From JAEXOD01 sp043805435 (lineage in GTDB: Bacteria; Bacteroidota; Ignavibacteria; Ignavibacteriales; Melioribacteraceae), in contig JAZDHY010000067.1 of NCBI GenBank assembly GCA_043805435.1, positions 9,358 through 73,357 of the forward strand: a stretch of 64,000 bases of DNA, given 5' to 3'. The notes under the pieces are model-generated. The model saw only the letters and a list, made by a program, of their open reading frames with translations, made no database searches and was not told where the DNA came from. The position numbers and the translations under genes are program-made. Below, one piece after another: positions 9,053-17,652 of this stretch. Numbering within the stretch: the stretch's first letter is position 1; every line of letters starts with the position of its first letter.

Positions 9053-9140
9053 AATTACCTTTTTTAATCTGAACACCATTATACAAAAAATAGTTTAGAT
9101 TGTAAGCAATTTCACACTAATACCAAAATTTGACTTTAAT

Positions 9141-9182
9141 ATATTTCTTATTTATATTGTTTTTAATATATATAAGAAATAT
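9141..9182 (+). promoter_or_regulatory. Inverted repeat in the abiE promoter, likely autoregulatory operator
   Basis: ATATTTCTTAT (9141-9151) and ATAAGAAATAT (9172-9182) form a perfect 11-bp inverted repeat with a 20-bp spacer, ending one base before the AbiEi start codon. AbiEi antitoxins of characterised AbiE systems repress their own operon by binding inverted repeats, so this is the obvious candidate operator. AT-rich surroundings raise the chance of coincidence. Confidence 0.5.
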
Positions 9183-9183
9183 T

Positions 9184-9801
9184 ATGAATTATATTAATTT
9201 TTATAACCAATTAAAAAGCTTTCCCGCATTTACATTAACCGATATTAACAAGTTAAGCGGTAAGGTTTATTACCCTCAGTTGTTTGAATGGCAAAAAAAA
9301 GGCTATATTAAACGAATAGCAAATAGTCTATTTGTTTTTGAGGATACAAATTTAGATGAAATGAAGTTGTTTTATTTGGCTAACAGAATTTACGAACCCT
9401 CATACATTTCTCTTGAATCAGCTCTTTCATATTATGGATTTATCCCGGAAGCTGTATATAATATAACGTCCGTATCAACAAAAAAAACAAACATTTTTAA
9501 TAACCAAGGTATTGTTTTTTCTTACAAAACCATTAAATACAATTTAAATTGGGGATACAATCTTGTTCCTTGGGAAAACACGATAATAAAAATGGCAGAA
9601 CCCGAAAAGGCACTGCTTGATTATTTTTACCTTAATGCTAAAATAAAAACATTAGATCATATTTATGGTTTAAGATTCAACAATTACTCTATAAATGAAA
9701 AGGTAAATTGGGAAAAACTTGCTAATTACCTTAGTTTATTTAATAATAAAAGCTTGTCAAAGCGTATTAACTTGTTGAAGGAATGGCTAAAAAATGCTTA
9801 A
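9184..9801 (+). CDS. AbiEi-type antitoxin of a type IV toxin-antitoxin / abortive infection pair
   Basis: From the ATG at 9184 the product is 205 residues. The N-terminal 75 residues form a winged-helix-like segment (FTLTDINKLSGKVYYPQLFEWQKKGYIKRIANSLFVF), as in AbiEi transcriptional regulator antitoxins. The next block (YISLESALSYYGFIPE) and the later AEPEKALLDYFYL are also typical of this family. It overlaps the downstream toxin gene by 8 bases. In known AbiE systems the antitoxin both represses the operon and neutralises the toxin. The longer frame from 9130 adds a hydrophobic stretch encoded by the promoter region and is unlikely. Confidence 0.8.
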   Translation: MNYINFYNQLKSFPAFTLTDINKLSGKVYYPQLFEWQKKGYIKRIANSLFVFEDTNLDEMKLFYLANRIYEPSYISLESALSYYGFIPEAVYNITSVSTKKTNIFNNQGIVFSYKTIKYNLNWGYNLVPWENTIIKMAEPEKALLDYFYLNAKIKTLDHIYGLRFNNYSINEKVNWEKLANYLSLFNNKSLSKRINLLKEWLKNA

Positions 9802-10585
9802 TATTTCCGAAATTGAAAAGTTTTACGATAACAATCAAAGATTATTTAAAAGGAATATTCTTAGAGAATATCTGCAATATAAAATTTTACAAATTATTTT
9901 TAATTCGGAATATTCTTCAAAGTTATCGTTTATGGGCGGTACTTGTTTAAGAATCATTTTTGGAACTCATAGATTTTCGGAGGATTTGGATTTTGATAAT
10001 TTTGGTCTTACCGTAAAAGAATTCACTTCCCTTTCGCAAATTGTTTTAAAGGCATTAATTAAAGAAGGTTATAGTGTAGAAATTAAAATTGTAAATAAAG
10101 GAGCATTCCGATGTTACATAAGAATTCCAAATCTACTCTTTGATAATCAATTATCAGGATACAAAGAGGAAAAGATTCTTATTCAATTAGACACCGAAAA
10201 TCAAAATTTTGTTTATGCTTCAGAAGCGTTTTTACTAAACAAATTTGATATTTTTACAAAGATTTTTTATACACCAAAAGAAATATTACTTTCCCAAAAA
10301 ATTTGGGCAATTATTAACCGAAAAACCCCAAAAGGCAGGGATTTTTATGATACTTTATATTTATTTAGTATAGCTGCTCCAAATTATAATTATTTAGAAA
10401 ATAAAGCCGGAATTAAGAATTTATCAAACTTAAAAAACGAATTGCTTAAAAAAATAAAAACCATTAATTTTACACAACTTAAAGAAGACGTAAGTCCATT
10501 TTTGATGAATTCCACTGATTTAGAAAGAATTGGCTTTTTCCCGGAATATATAAATAATTTAGAAATATATGCCAAAACCGAATAA
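9794..10585 (+). CDS. AbiEii-type nucleotidyltransferase toxin
   Basis: The 263-residue protein carries the AbiEii/DUF1814 nucleotidyltransferase motif MGGTCLRIIFGTHRFSEDLD, where the GG and the E-D-L-D acidic cluster form the nucleotide/metal site. A later block (PKEILLSQKIWAIINRKTPKGRDFYD) contains the conserved Lys/Arg/Asp residues of the family. AbiEii-type toxins transfer nucleotides and stop growth, giving phage abortive infection in some hosts. The gene overlaps the antitoxin gene by 8 bases, as is usual for this pair. Confidence 0.85.
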   Translation: MLNISEIEKFYDNNQRLFKRNILREYLQYKILQIIFNSEYSSKLSFMGGTCLRIIFGTHRFSEDLDFDNFGLTVKEFTSLSQIVLKALIKEGYSVEIKIVNKGAFRCYIRIPNLLFDNQLSGYKEEKILIQLDTENQNFVYASEAFLLNKFDIFTKIFYTPKEILLSQKIWAIINRKTPKGRDFYDTLYLFSIAAPNYNYLENKAGIKNLSNLKNELLKKIKTINFTQLKEDVSPFLMNSTDLERIGFFPEYINNLEIYAKTE

Positions 10586-10671
10586 ACCCGAATTTTGTAT
10601 TAGCAACAAAAATTAATTGTTTTTCGTTTTTTGTAAAATCGCCTTTTACTTAAATCACGGTCCAATGTAAT

Positions 10672-12771
10672 TTATTTTTTATCCCCACTTAATTCATTAA
10701 CTAAATCAGTTGCTTTATAAATCTTTTTTAGTGAATAAAACAAACCTTTAGAATCAATACCTACTGCCCTATTGTTTATTGGCGAATAATAAAAATTTCC
10801 TGCCAAACTTTCGTAATTTCCGTCAAAGATTAGTCCAATTATTTCTTTATTTGTATTTATTGCGGCACTTCCCGAATTTCCCCCAACAATATCATGGGTT
10901 GAACAAAAATCCAGCGGAGTAGAATACTCAAAATCAGCCTCAATATTTTGCCATTTAACAGGCAAACCCCACGGATATGTTTTTTGGCCAAACGAATAAT
11001 ATCTATCGTACATTCCGAAAAATGTTGTTTTACCCGGTGCAATCGTTCCATTATATTCGTAACCTTTTATTACTCCGTCCGAAATCCTAAGCGTTGATGT
11101 AGCATCCGGTGAAAAGTTACTTCCGTAAACTTCAAAATACATTTCCCCAAGCAATCGGTTAAGATTTTCAATTGTTGAAATTAACTCGTTTACTTTAGGA
11201 AGCAGTTTTTCCATTTTTGTTTGATAAACCTTGCAAAAATTAAGCAGCGGATCATTTGAGTTTAATATTTCTTTGGGTTTTTTATTAATCATAGCCTCAA
11301 ATTTGTCTTTAGAACTAAAACATGAATTATTTATTAATTCGGTTACAAAATTTTCAATCGAATAGGATCCCAAATTAAACAAGAAATTATTTTGCCCTAA
11401 ATTGCCTTGCAAATAATCAATTATCGCCTCCAATAATTTTATTTGAAGAGTGCTGTCAAATTTTTTCGGCATCAAGTTTTGTTTTGTATTTGCAATATTA
11501 CAATCAAAATAATCAGTTTCTCTTAAACTATCAGGCAATAATAACTGATCGGTTAAATAGAGTACTTTTAACGAAACATCTAAGTATAAACTATTTGCCC
11601 TTTTTAAATTATTCAATGTCTCAAATTCATTACCAATAGATTCCAGTTCTGCAAATACAGTTTTTAAGGCATCAAAAACAAAACCATATTTATTGTTTAA
11701 TTTATTATCGGAAGTAATTATTTTTTGTATGTTTTCTTCTGTTTTAATTTTTTCATTAAATAGTTGTTTGTCGTTTAATGCACTTAACATACCGTTATAT
11801 GCTTTTTTTGAATTTCCCGTACCCATCAAATTATTAAGATATTTTGTTTCTCCTGCAGGATTGATATTATATAAATACTCGTAAACAGAATACGTTTTAT
11901 TTAATATTAAACATCGTTTGGCAAATTGATAGTCCATCAAATATTTTAGTTGATATGATGAAAACAATCTATCTGTATTCCCCGGTCTGCCAATTACAAA
12001 AGTTAATTCATTTTCTTCTGCTCCCGTTTTACTCCACTTAAAATATTTTTCCGTTTTGCAAGAAACATTTAATGAATCATAAGCCCGTAAAAAAGCAAAG
12101 TCTAATTCATAACGGGGATAAGTAAAATTATCCCAATCCCACCCTGTGGATGCAATTTGAAATTCCGGCACCATTACCAGCCGTAAGTCGGTATATCTTT
12201 TATAACAATGTAAAACATACTTAGCACCACTATATAATGGAATAATTTTACAAATTAAACCAAATTTTTTGTTATACTTTTGTTCAACCGAATCAACCCG
12301 TGTTTTAATTAGTTTATTCTGTTCATTATCATTCAACTCAACAATATCGGGCGTAATTATTTCATCCGTTATATTTATAACATTTATTAATTGATCGACA
12401 AACATTCCGGGTATTACGCGTTCCAAATTATTCTCTTCTGCATAAAAGCCGTCGGTTAAAAAATCTTCTCCGTCTTCTTGAATTTTTATAATTGCATCTC
12501 GTACACAATGATGGTTAGTCATAATTAATCCGTTTTCAGATACAAACGATGCAGAACATCCATTCCCAAGCTGTAAAGCAGCCTGCATAACATCGTTATA
12601 CCAGGCGGGTGATAAATGAACATCATATTGGTCGTTAATTTTTTCTATTGGTATATTATCAAACGACCACATCTTACCAAATTTAGTAGAATTTATGTAA
12701 TCTATGTCTTGCGCAAAAATTTGCACTTCTAAAAAACAGATAACAAATAAATAAATAATTTTCTTTTTCAT
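10672..12771 (-). CDS. S46 family dipeptidyl-peptidase (DPP7-like)
   Basis: The 699-residue protein has a signal peptide (ending IFAQ, residue 21) and the S46 chymotrypsin-like fold. The catalytic His lies in MTNHHCVRDA (His88) and the nucleophile in GGNSGSAAIN (Ser633). Eighteen residues after the Ser is Gly651 (IFDGN). In the characterised P. gingivalis enzymes this position is Gly in DPP7 (hydrophobic P1) and Arg in DPP11 (acidic P1), so a DPP7-like preference is inferred. It removes dipeptides from peptides in the periplasm. It follows the importer genes by 13 bases and is probably co-transcribed with them. Confidence 0.9.
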   Translation of the reverse strand: MKKKIIYLFVICFLEVQIFAQDIDYINSTKFGKMWSFDNIPIEKINDQYDVHLSPAWYNDVMQAALQLGNGCSASFVSENGLIMTNHHCVRDAIIKIQEDGEDFLTDGFYAEENNLERVIPGMFVDQLINVINITDEIITPDIVELNDNEQNKLIKTRVDSVEQKYNKKFGLICKIIPLYSGAKYVLHCYKRYTDLRLVMVPEFQIASTGWDWDNFTYPRYELDFAFLRAYDSLNVSCKTEKYFKWSKTGAEENELTFVIGRPGNTDRLFSSYQLKYLMDYQFAKRCLILNKTYSVYEYLYNINPAGETKYLNNLMGTGNSKKAYNGMLSALNDKQLFNEKIKTEENIQKIITSDNKLNNKYGFVFDALKTVFAELESIGNEFETLNNLKRANSLYLDVSLKVLYLTDQLLLPDSLRETDYFDCNIANTKQNLMPKKFDSTLQIKLLEAIIDYLQGNLGQNNFLFNLGSYSIENFVTELINNSCFSSKDKFEAMINKKPKEILNSNDPLLNFCKVYQTKMEKLLPKVNELISTIENLNRLLGEMYFEVYGSNFSPDATSTLRISDGVIKGYEYNGTIAPGKTTFFGMYDRYYSFGQKTYPWGLPVKWQNIEADFEYSTPLDFCSTHDIVGGNSGSAAINTNKEIIGLIFDGNYESLAGNFYYSPINNRAVGIDSKGLFYSLKKIYKATDLVNELSGDKK

Positions 12772-12784
12772 AATAATCTCGTTT

Positions 12785-14047
12785 TTAACCTTTTAAGCCG
12801 GTTGTAGCAATTCCCGACATAATGTATCTTTGAAAAATAATAAATATAACGGCAATAGGAAACATACTTAAAACTGCTCCGGTAAGTAATAAATGCCTGT
12901 TGTCTATGTAAGGAGACCTAAAATATTCCAGGCCTAAAGGAACAGTTCTTAATTCAGGATTATCTAAAAATATTAATGGGCCCATAACATCCTGCCAGGT
13001 TGCCACAAATGTAAACAACCCAACAACAATTAAAACCGGAATACAATTTGGTAAAATAATTTTATAAAACACTTGAAACGGATTACATCCATCTATTATG
13101 GCCGATTCATCAAGTTCTTTTGGTAAAGTTATCATATATTGCCTTATTAAAAAAACATTAAAAGCTCCGGCGGTAAAATGCGGTACTATTAACGGCAAAA
13201 ATGTATCCAGCCAGCCAATTGATTTGTAAATGGAAAATAACGGTACTAATGTAACTTGTGCAGGAATCATTAAAGTTGCCAGTAGCAGAACAAATAATAA
13301 ATCCCGTCCCTTAAAATTTAATCTGGCAAAACCGTAAGCTACAATTGAAGCAGATAATATTTGACCAATTACCGCTAAAAAACTTATAAAAAAACTATTT
13401 TTTAAGTAAGTCAAAAATCCTATCGATTTTGTTCCGTAACTTGCCTCAGGCCCTTTTAATGTTTCTGTATAGTTTGCCAAACGTACCGAAAAATCTATTA
13501 CCGGAGAATGTTTTTTATTTATAATAATTTCAAAATTATCAGTATTTTTATCATCCTCTAAAGGCACAAACAACAATTCAAAATTTTTATTTTCTGTTTT
13601 TCTTATCATTTTTGCGGCAATAATAATTTTTTTATTATTTTCTTCAAGTTCATAAACAGGAACATTAGAAAATTGAATATTTTTAATAGAATCGGGACAA
13701 TTAAAAACATTTATTAAATCATCATTAATCCATTTAACATATTGAGTAGGTTTAAAATTATCTAATAGCAAATAATATCCGCCATGTTTATTGCTTTGTA
13801 TTATTACATCCTCAGTTTTATTTAATTTTAACCAAACAGCTTTATTATAAATAAAAATGTTATTATTTGTGGTTATATTAAAGCTTGAAGTTCTATATTT
13901 ACTTGGGTAAAATGAAGGCGGGTTCATACTTATTGATTCGCGCGATTTAAAAGAGGAACTAATTACCCAATAAAACGGGAACGCCAAAATTATTCCAACT
14001 AAAAATAAAGCCAGATAAATAAATAATTTTTGTGATTTATTAGACAT
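12785..14047 (-). CDS. MalG-like ABC sugar-type permease with extra periplasmic domain
   Basis: The 420-residue inner membrane protein has an N-terminal membrane helix, then about 160 residues of soluble sequence, then five further helices. The EAA loop (ELDESAIIDGCNPFQVFYKI, residues 311-330) contacts the ATPase. The C-terminus matches the MalG/CUT1 permease domain (LRTVPLGLEYF). Usual MalG-type permeases are about 280 residues; the extra length lies between helices 1 and 2 (residues about 40-205) and would face the periplasm. It is 1 base from the upstream binding-protein/permease fusion gene. No ATPase gene is nearby, so a shared MsmK/UgpC-type ATPase is presumably encoded elsewhere. Confidence 0.88.
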   Translation of the reverse strand: MSNKSQKLFIYLALFLVGIILAFPFYWVISSSFKSRESISMNPPSFYPSKYRTSSFNITTNNNIFIYNKAVWLKLNKTEDVIIQSNKHGGYYLLLDNFKPTQYVKWINDDLINVFNCPDSIKNIQFSNVPVYELEENNKKIIIAAKMIRKTENKNFELLFVPLEDDKNTDNFEIIINKKHSPVIDFSVRLANYTETLKGPEASYGTKSIGFLTYLKNSFFISFLAVIGQILSASIVAYGFARLNFKGRDLLFVLLLATLMIPAQVTLVPLFSIYKSIGWLDTFLPLIVPHFTAGAFNVFLIRQYMITLPKELDESAIIDGCNPFQVFYKIILPNCIPVLIVVGLFTFVATWQDVMGPLIFLDNPELRTVPLGLEYFRSPYIDNRHLLLTGAVLSMFPIAVIFIIFQRYIMSGIATTGLKG

Positions 14048-14048
14048 T

Positions 14049-16445
14049 TTAATTACTCTGATTTACAAATCGTTTAGATAATTTTAACTGTAATGAAGTC
14101 ACTAAAAAAATAATACCAAAAAGAATTATAGCATAACAACAAGCCCTGCCCATTCTAAGGTTATTAAATGCTTCATCGTATATATTAACCGAATAAAATC
14201 TTAAAGCATCAGCCGGGTCGCCAATTGTTGCCGAACTATCCGTAAAAAACAAAGCCGGTGTAAATATCTGGAAGGCACCTATTGTTGTAATTACTACAAT
14301 AAATAAAATTACCGGAGCCAACGACGGAATTGTTATATGGATAAACTTTTTTACAAACCCTGCTCCATCCATTTCTGCAGCTTCATACAAAGAAACAGGA
14401 ATTTGTTTCATACCCGCATAATATACTATCATCGAACTTCCAATCCAAAAAATATTCATTAATATAACTGTAAAAAAAGCATGGTTTTCATCAAGCCAAT
14501 TTATTGGTGGCACCCCAATAAACGATATTAAATAGTTAATTACTCCATACTCTTTATTAAAAATATTTGTCCATAACACTGCAATGGCTGCACCTGTAAA
14601 TAAGGACGGAAAATAGAATAAAGACTTAAAAAAATTAACACCTCTAACTTTATTTGTTAACAATCCGGCTGTAAATAGTCCGCCTAATACTGTAATAGGA
14701 ATCACAAATACTGCGTACGAAAAAGTTCTATTTATTCCAATTAAAAATTTTTTATCACTCCATAAATCAAAGTAATTCTGCAAGCCTATCCATTTGGGCG
14801 GATTAATTAAATTCCAATCTGTAAACGAAAAATAAAGTGCTGCTAATATTGGGCCTAATAAAAAAAGTATGAATCCCATAACCCAAGGCGAAATACTTAA
14901 AAAACCCGAAAGATTTGTTTTTCTATTTATTACTGCAACTTTATCTTTGTTTTTATAAATATTTATAACATACATTATGGTCAAAAATATTAAAATAACA
15001 AACAAAATTAACGGGGCAACATATTTTACAAAATATGACGGAATCTTTTCCTGTCCTTTATTAAAGGCGTCTTTATATTCCATTTCCAATTCGGGTAATT
15101 TATTTTTAATTGTAAGTTCAATAAATCCATTCATCTTTTTTACAAAATCCAAATATTCTTTTGTGCGTATTACTCCATCAATTTTTTGCAGCTTATAAAA
15201 CTCTTCATCGTAATATTTGTTTAAGACCGTTTCAAGTTTTAGCCGCCATTTTTCCTGTATAGGATTTAAGTAACTATTTGCGGTAATAATATTTGTTGCT
15301 GCTGTAGGTAGGTCATACAAAAACGCTTCGCAATATTTGGCACCATAGTCGTTATTAATTAGTCCCTGCTTAGCAGAAATTAATGACGGAACTCCTCTTA
15401 AACGTTTTCCATAAATAATCTGCGGGTCGTAAGAAGCCAAATATTTAATCAACCGCCATGCTTCATTAGGGTGTTTTGAACCCGAAAAAATTCCAACCGT
15501 ATTAATATCCAAAGTTAAAGCCGGATATTTTGCAATTGGAAGTGGTGTAACACCGTAAGCTATACCATCTTTTTGCAAATTTCGCAGTACCCAAGGCCCA
15601 TCTACTGCCATAACAAATTTATCGTTGTACAATAACGAACTAACATTAAAATTCCCGGTTTTTATTGTTGCGTCTCCAAGGTGAACTCTATCGGCATATT
15701 GTAATTTATACACTTCAATCATACCCTTAAGTAAACTATCATTTCCTGCAATTGTGGTTTTAGTAGGATTTATTTGCCTGTCAAAAATATTTCCGCCAAA
15801 CATTCTAAACATCGGTTCATCCCAGCCTAATCCTCCCACCATTCCATATTGCAAAAAAAAGCCGTCATTGTTTCTAATTGTCAGCTTTTTGGCTAAAGTT
15901 CTAAATTCTTCCCAAGTTAATGCTTTATTTACTTTTGGAAATTCACTCTCAGTAATTCCACTCTGCTGTAATTTGTCTTTTTTATAAATTAAAGCTCTGG
16001 TTGGAATATCTAACGGAAAAGTGTATTGAACCCCATCCCATATACAAGCATCAATTGCTATTTTGTGATAATCGGATAATTTAATTTCACTTTTTTTTAT
16101 AAACTTATTTAACGGTAAAATTGCACCTCTTTTTACCCAAACACCCATTACACCGGAATGAAGCATTACTACATCAGGGGCTAATCCGGCACCCGATTGT
16201 ACTTGAAGTTTAGCCCAATATTGCCCCCAAGGATAAATAGATACTTCAACTTTAATATTGGGATGTATTTGAACAAATTTTTGCAGTATTATTCGCGTGT
16301 ATTCTACTTCTCCGGCTTCGCCATATTGGGAATATTTTATTAATATTTTTTTCCCTTTATAAGATTTGTTTTCAATTATTTCACCGGCATTAATAAAAAC
16401 GAAGGTATTAAATAAAAGAGTTATAACTAAACAAAATATTTTCAT
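14049..16445 (-). CDS. Fusion of extracellular solute-binding protein and MalF-like permease
   Basis: The 798-residue product begins with a signal sequence, followed by a family 1 (MalE/UgpB-like) solute-binding domain (residues about 30-450; motifs VEVSIYPWGQYWAKLQVQSG and LAPDVVMLH). A membrane helix near 475-495 is followed by a MalF-type permease with six predicted helices and the EAA loop EAAEMDGAGFVKKFIHITIP at 688-707. In most CUT1 importers these are separate proteins. Covalent linking would tether the receptor to the translocator. No stop codon or frameshift separates the two parts. The substrate class is sugar-like by family but is not established. Confidence 0.9.
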   Translation of the reverse strand: MKIFCLVITLLFNTFVFINAGEIIENKSYKGKKILIKYSQYGEAGEVEYTRIILQKFVQIHPNIKVEVSIYPWGQYWAKLQVQSGAGLAPDVVMLHSGVMGVWVKRGAILPLNKFIKKSEIKLSDYHKIAIDACIWDGVQYTFPLDIPTRALIYKKDKLQQSGITESEFPKVNKALTWEEFRTLAKKLTIRNNDGFFLQYGMVGGLGWDEPMFRMFGGNIFDRQINPTKTTIAGNDSLLKGMIEVYKLQYADRVHLGDATIKTGNFNVSSLLYNDKFVMAVDGPWVLRNLQKDGIAYGVTPLPIAKYPALTLDINTVGIFSGSKHPNEAWRLIKYLASYDPQIIYGKRLRGVPSLISAKQGLINNDYGAKYCEAFLYDLPTAATNIITANSYLNPIQEKWRLKLETVLNKYYDEEFYKLQKIDGVIRTKEYLDFVKKMNGFIELTIKNKLPELEMEYKDAFNKGQEKIPSYFVKYVAPLILFVILIFLTIMYVINIYKNKDKVAVINRKTNLSGFLSISPWVMGFILFLLGPILAALYFSFTDWNLINPPKWIGLQNYFDLWSDKKFLIGINRTFSYAVFVIPITVLGGLFTAGLLTNKVRGVNFFKSLFYFPSLFTGAAIAVLWTNIFNKEYGVINYLISFIGVPPINWLDENHAFFTVILMNIFWIGSSMIVYYAGMKQIPVSLYEAAEMDGAGFVKKFIHITIPSLAPVILFIVVITTIGAFQIFTPALFFTDSSATIGDPADALRFYSVNIYDEAFNNLRMGRACCYAIILFGIIFLVTSLQLKLSKRFVNQSN

Positions 16446-16586
16446 AAATATTCAATAATTTGGTAAAATGTCCATCTATTTTTATAAAGTTAAAAATACA
16501 AGAATCTTAATAAATAAAAAACTATTATTAAAGAACATTCAGTCTTTTAAAGTCAAATCCACAAACAATAAATCCTAAAATATAAT

Positions 16587-16997
16587 TTATACTGAATATT
16601 TTTTAATTATGTGTTCAGGAATTCTTACAGGTCTTTCGCTTTTTAAGGATATCATTGTATATAAAACATTACCATAACAACATACTTTTTCGTCTTCTTT
16701 CCTAATAATCCAAAAATTAACATCAACTTGCGCCGGTTTAATTTCTTTTACCTGAGTTTTTACAATTGCTGTATCACTTAACTTTAATGCGGTTTTGTAA
16801 TTGATATTGGCACTTGAAGCAAACCACGAATACCCCTCTTTGATAAAATCCTCCATACTCATTCCATAATCTTTTTTCATTTGATCATATCTGCCAAATA
16901 ATAAATAATCAAGGTATTTTGAATAATGAACGTGATTATTCATATCAATGTCATCCGGCCTTACCGTTATTTCTGTTTTAAATGTCGAATAATTCAT
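16587..16997 (-). CDS. Hotdog-fold acyl-CoA thioesterase (4HBT, YbgC/FadM-like)
   Basis: The 136-residue protein fits the 4-hydroxybenzoyl-CoA thioesterase fold: TVRPDDIDMNNHVHYSKYLDYL contains the Asp and Asn/His residues of the YbgC/FadM active-site helix. It would hydrolyse acyl-CoA or acyl-ACP thioesters in the cytoplasm; the chain preference cannot be read. It is divergently transcribed from a second hotdog protein gene, with the start codons close together, suggesting a shared promoter region. Confidence 0.85.
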   Translation of the reverse strand: MNYSTFKTEITVRPDDIDMNNHVHYSKYLDYLLFGRYDQMKKDYGMSMEDFIKEGYSWFASSANINYKTALKLSDTAIVKTQVKEIKPAQVDVNFWIIRKEDEKVCCYGNVLYTMISLKSERPVRIPEHIIKKYSV

Positions 16998-17074
16998 AAA
17001 TTTTTATACTTTTGTTAATAATTTTTTTTAACTTTGTTAATATTTTATTTAACAAATATACAAAAGAAAAGAAC

Positions 17075-17521
17075 TTGGAAAAAATAATTAATCCATATAT
17101 CAATCGCCCCGATTATAATTGTTTTGGATGTTCGCCTGAAAATAAATTTGGATTACAAATGTCTTTTTTTGAGGAAGAAGATGAAGTACTTTCTATATGG
17201 CAGCCCCAGCCTCATTTTGCCGGATACAAAAATGTTTTACATGGAGGCATAATTTCTACACTTATTGATGAAATTGCGGCTTGGACAGTTACCGGTAAAC
17301 TTCATTTAACCGGTGTTACCTCAAAAATTGAAGTTAAATATTTAAAACCTGTTTTTATTGATAAAGGAAATATTACTTTAAAATCGAAAATTGTTAGCAA
17401 TTCTCATAAATTAGCTGAAATTAATGTAAAAATTTTCGATTCTAATAATACTTTGTGCACTATTGGTACTGTTTTTTATTATATTTTAGATAAAGAAAAA
17501 ACTGAAAACTTATTGTTTTAA
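17075..17521 (+). CDS. Hotdog-fold thioesterase, PaaI-like
   Basis: The conserved part starts at DYNCFGCSPENKFGLQMSFF and includes VLHGGIISTLIDEIAAWT, the HGG-x-x-x-x-x-x-D/E active-site helix of PaaI-type thioesterases. A TTG at 17075 gives 148 residues and leaves room for a promoter; the ATG at 17012 would add a hydrophobic, low-complexity leader that looks like translated promoter DNA. Cys residues before the domain (CFGC) are typical of this subfamily. The substrate is unknown. It lies divergent to the FadM/YbgC-like gene. Confidence 0.78.
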   Translation: MEKIINPYINRPDYNCFGCSPENKFGLQMSFFEEEDEVLSIWQPQPHFAGYKNVLHGGIISTLIDEIAAWTVTGKLHLTGVTSKIEVKYLKPVFIDKGNITLKSKIVSNSHKLAEINVKIFDSNNTLCTIGTVFYYILDKEKTENLLF

Positions 17522-17556
17522 TACAAAAAAGCTAAATAAATAAAAAATTCTATAAG

Positions 17557-17572
17557 TGTGATTTATATCACA
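17557..17572. promoter_or_regulatory. CRP/FNR-family palindrome upstream of the S8 protease
   Basis: TGTGATTTATATCACA matches the CRP consensus TGTGA-N6-TCACA exactly and lies 81 bases before the protease start codon. A similar site precedes the C25 protease (54026-54041). Binding by a CRP/FNR-family regulator is inferred; no such gene is in the window. Confidence 0.6.
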
Positions 17573-17652
17573 TTGTAAAATAATACATGTTATCTTTTAA
17601 ACTTATTTATTATATTAATTTCATTTATTTTTAAACAAATTAGGAGCGCCAA

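Noticed and set aside
8799..9098. A 99-codon plus-strand frame opposite the DUF1289 gene
   Set aside because: It is antisense to a gene with a diagnostic cysteine pattern and has no recognisable family of its own.
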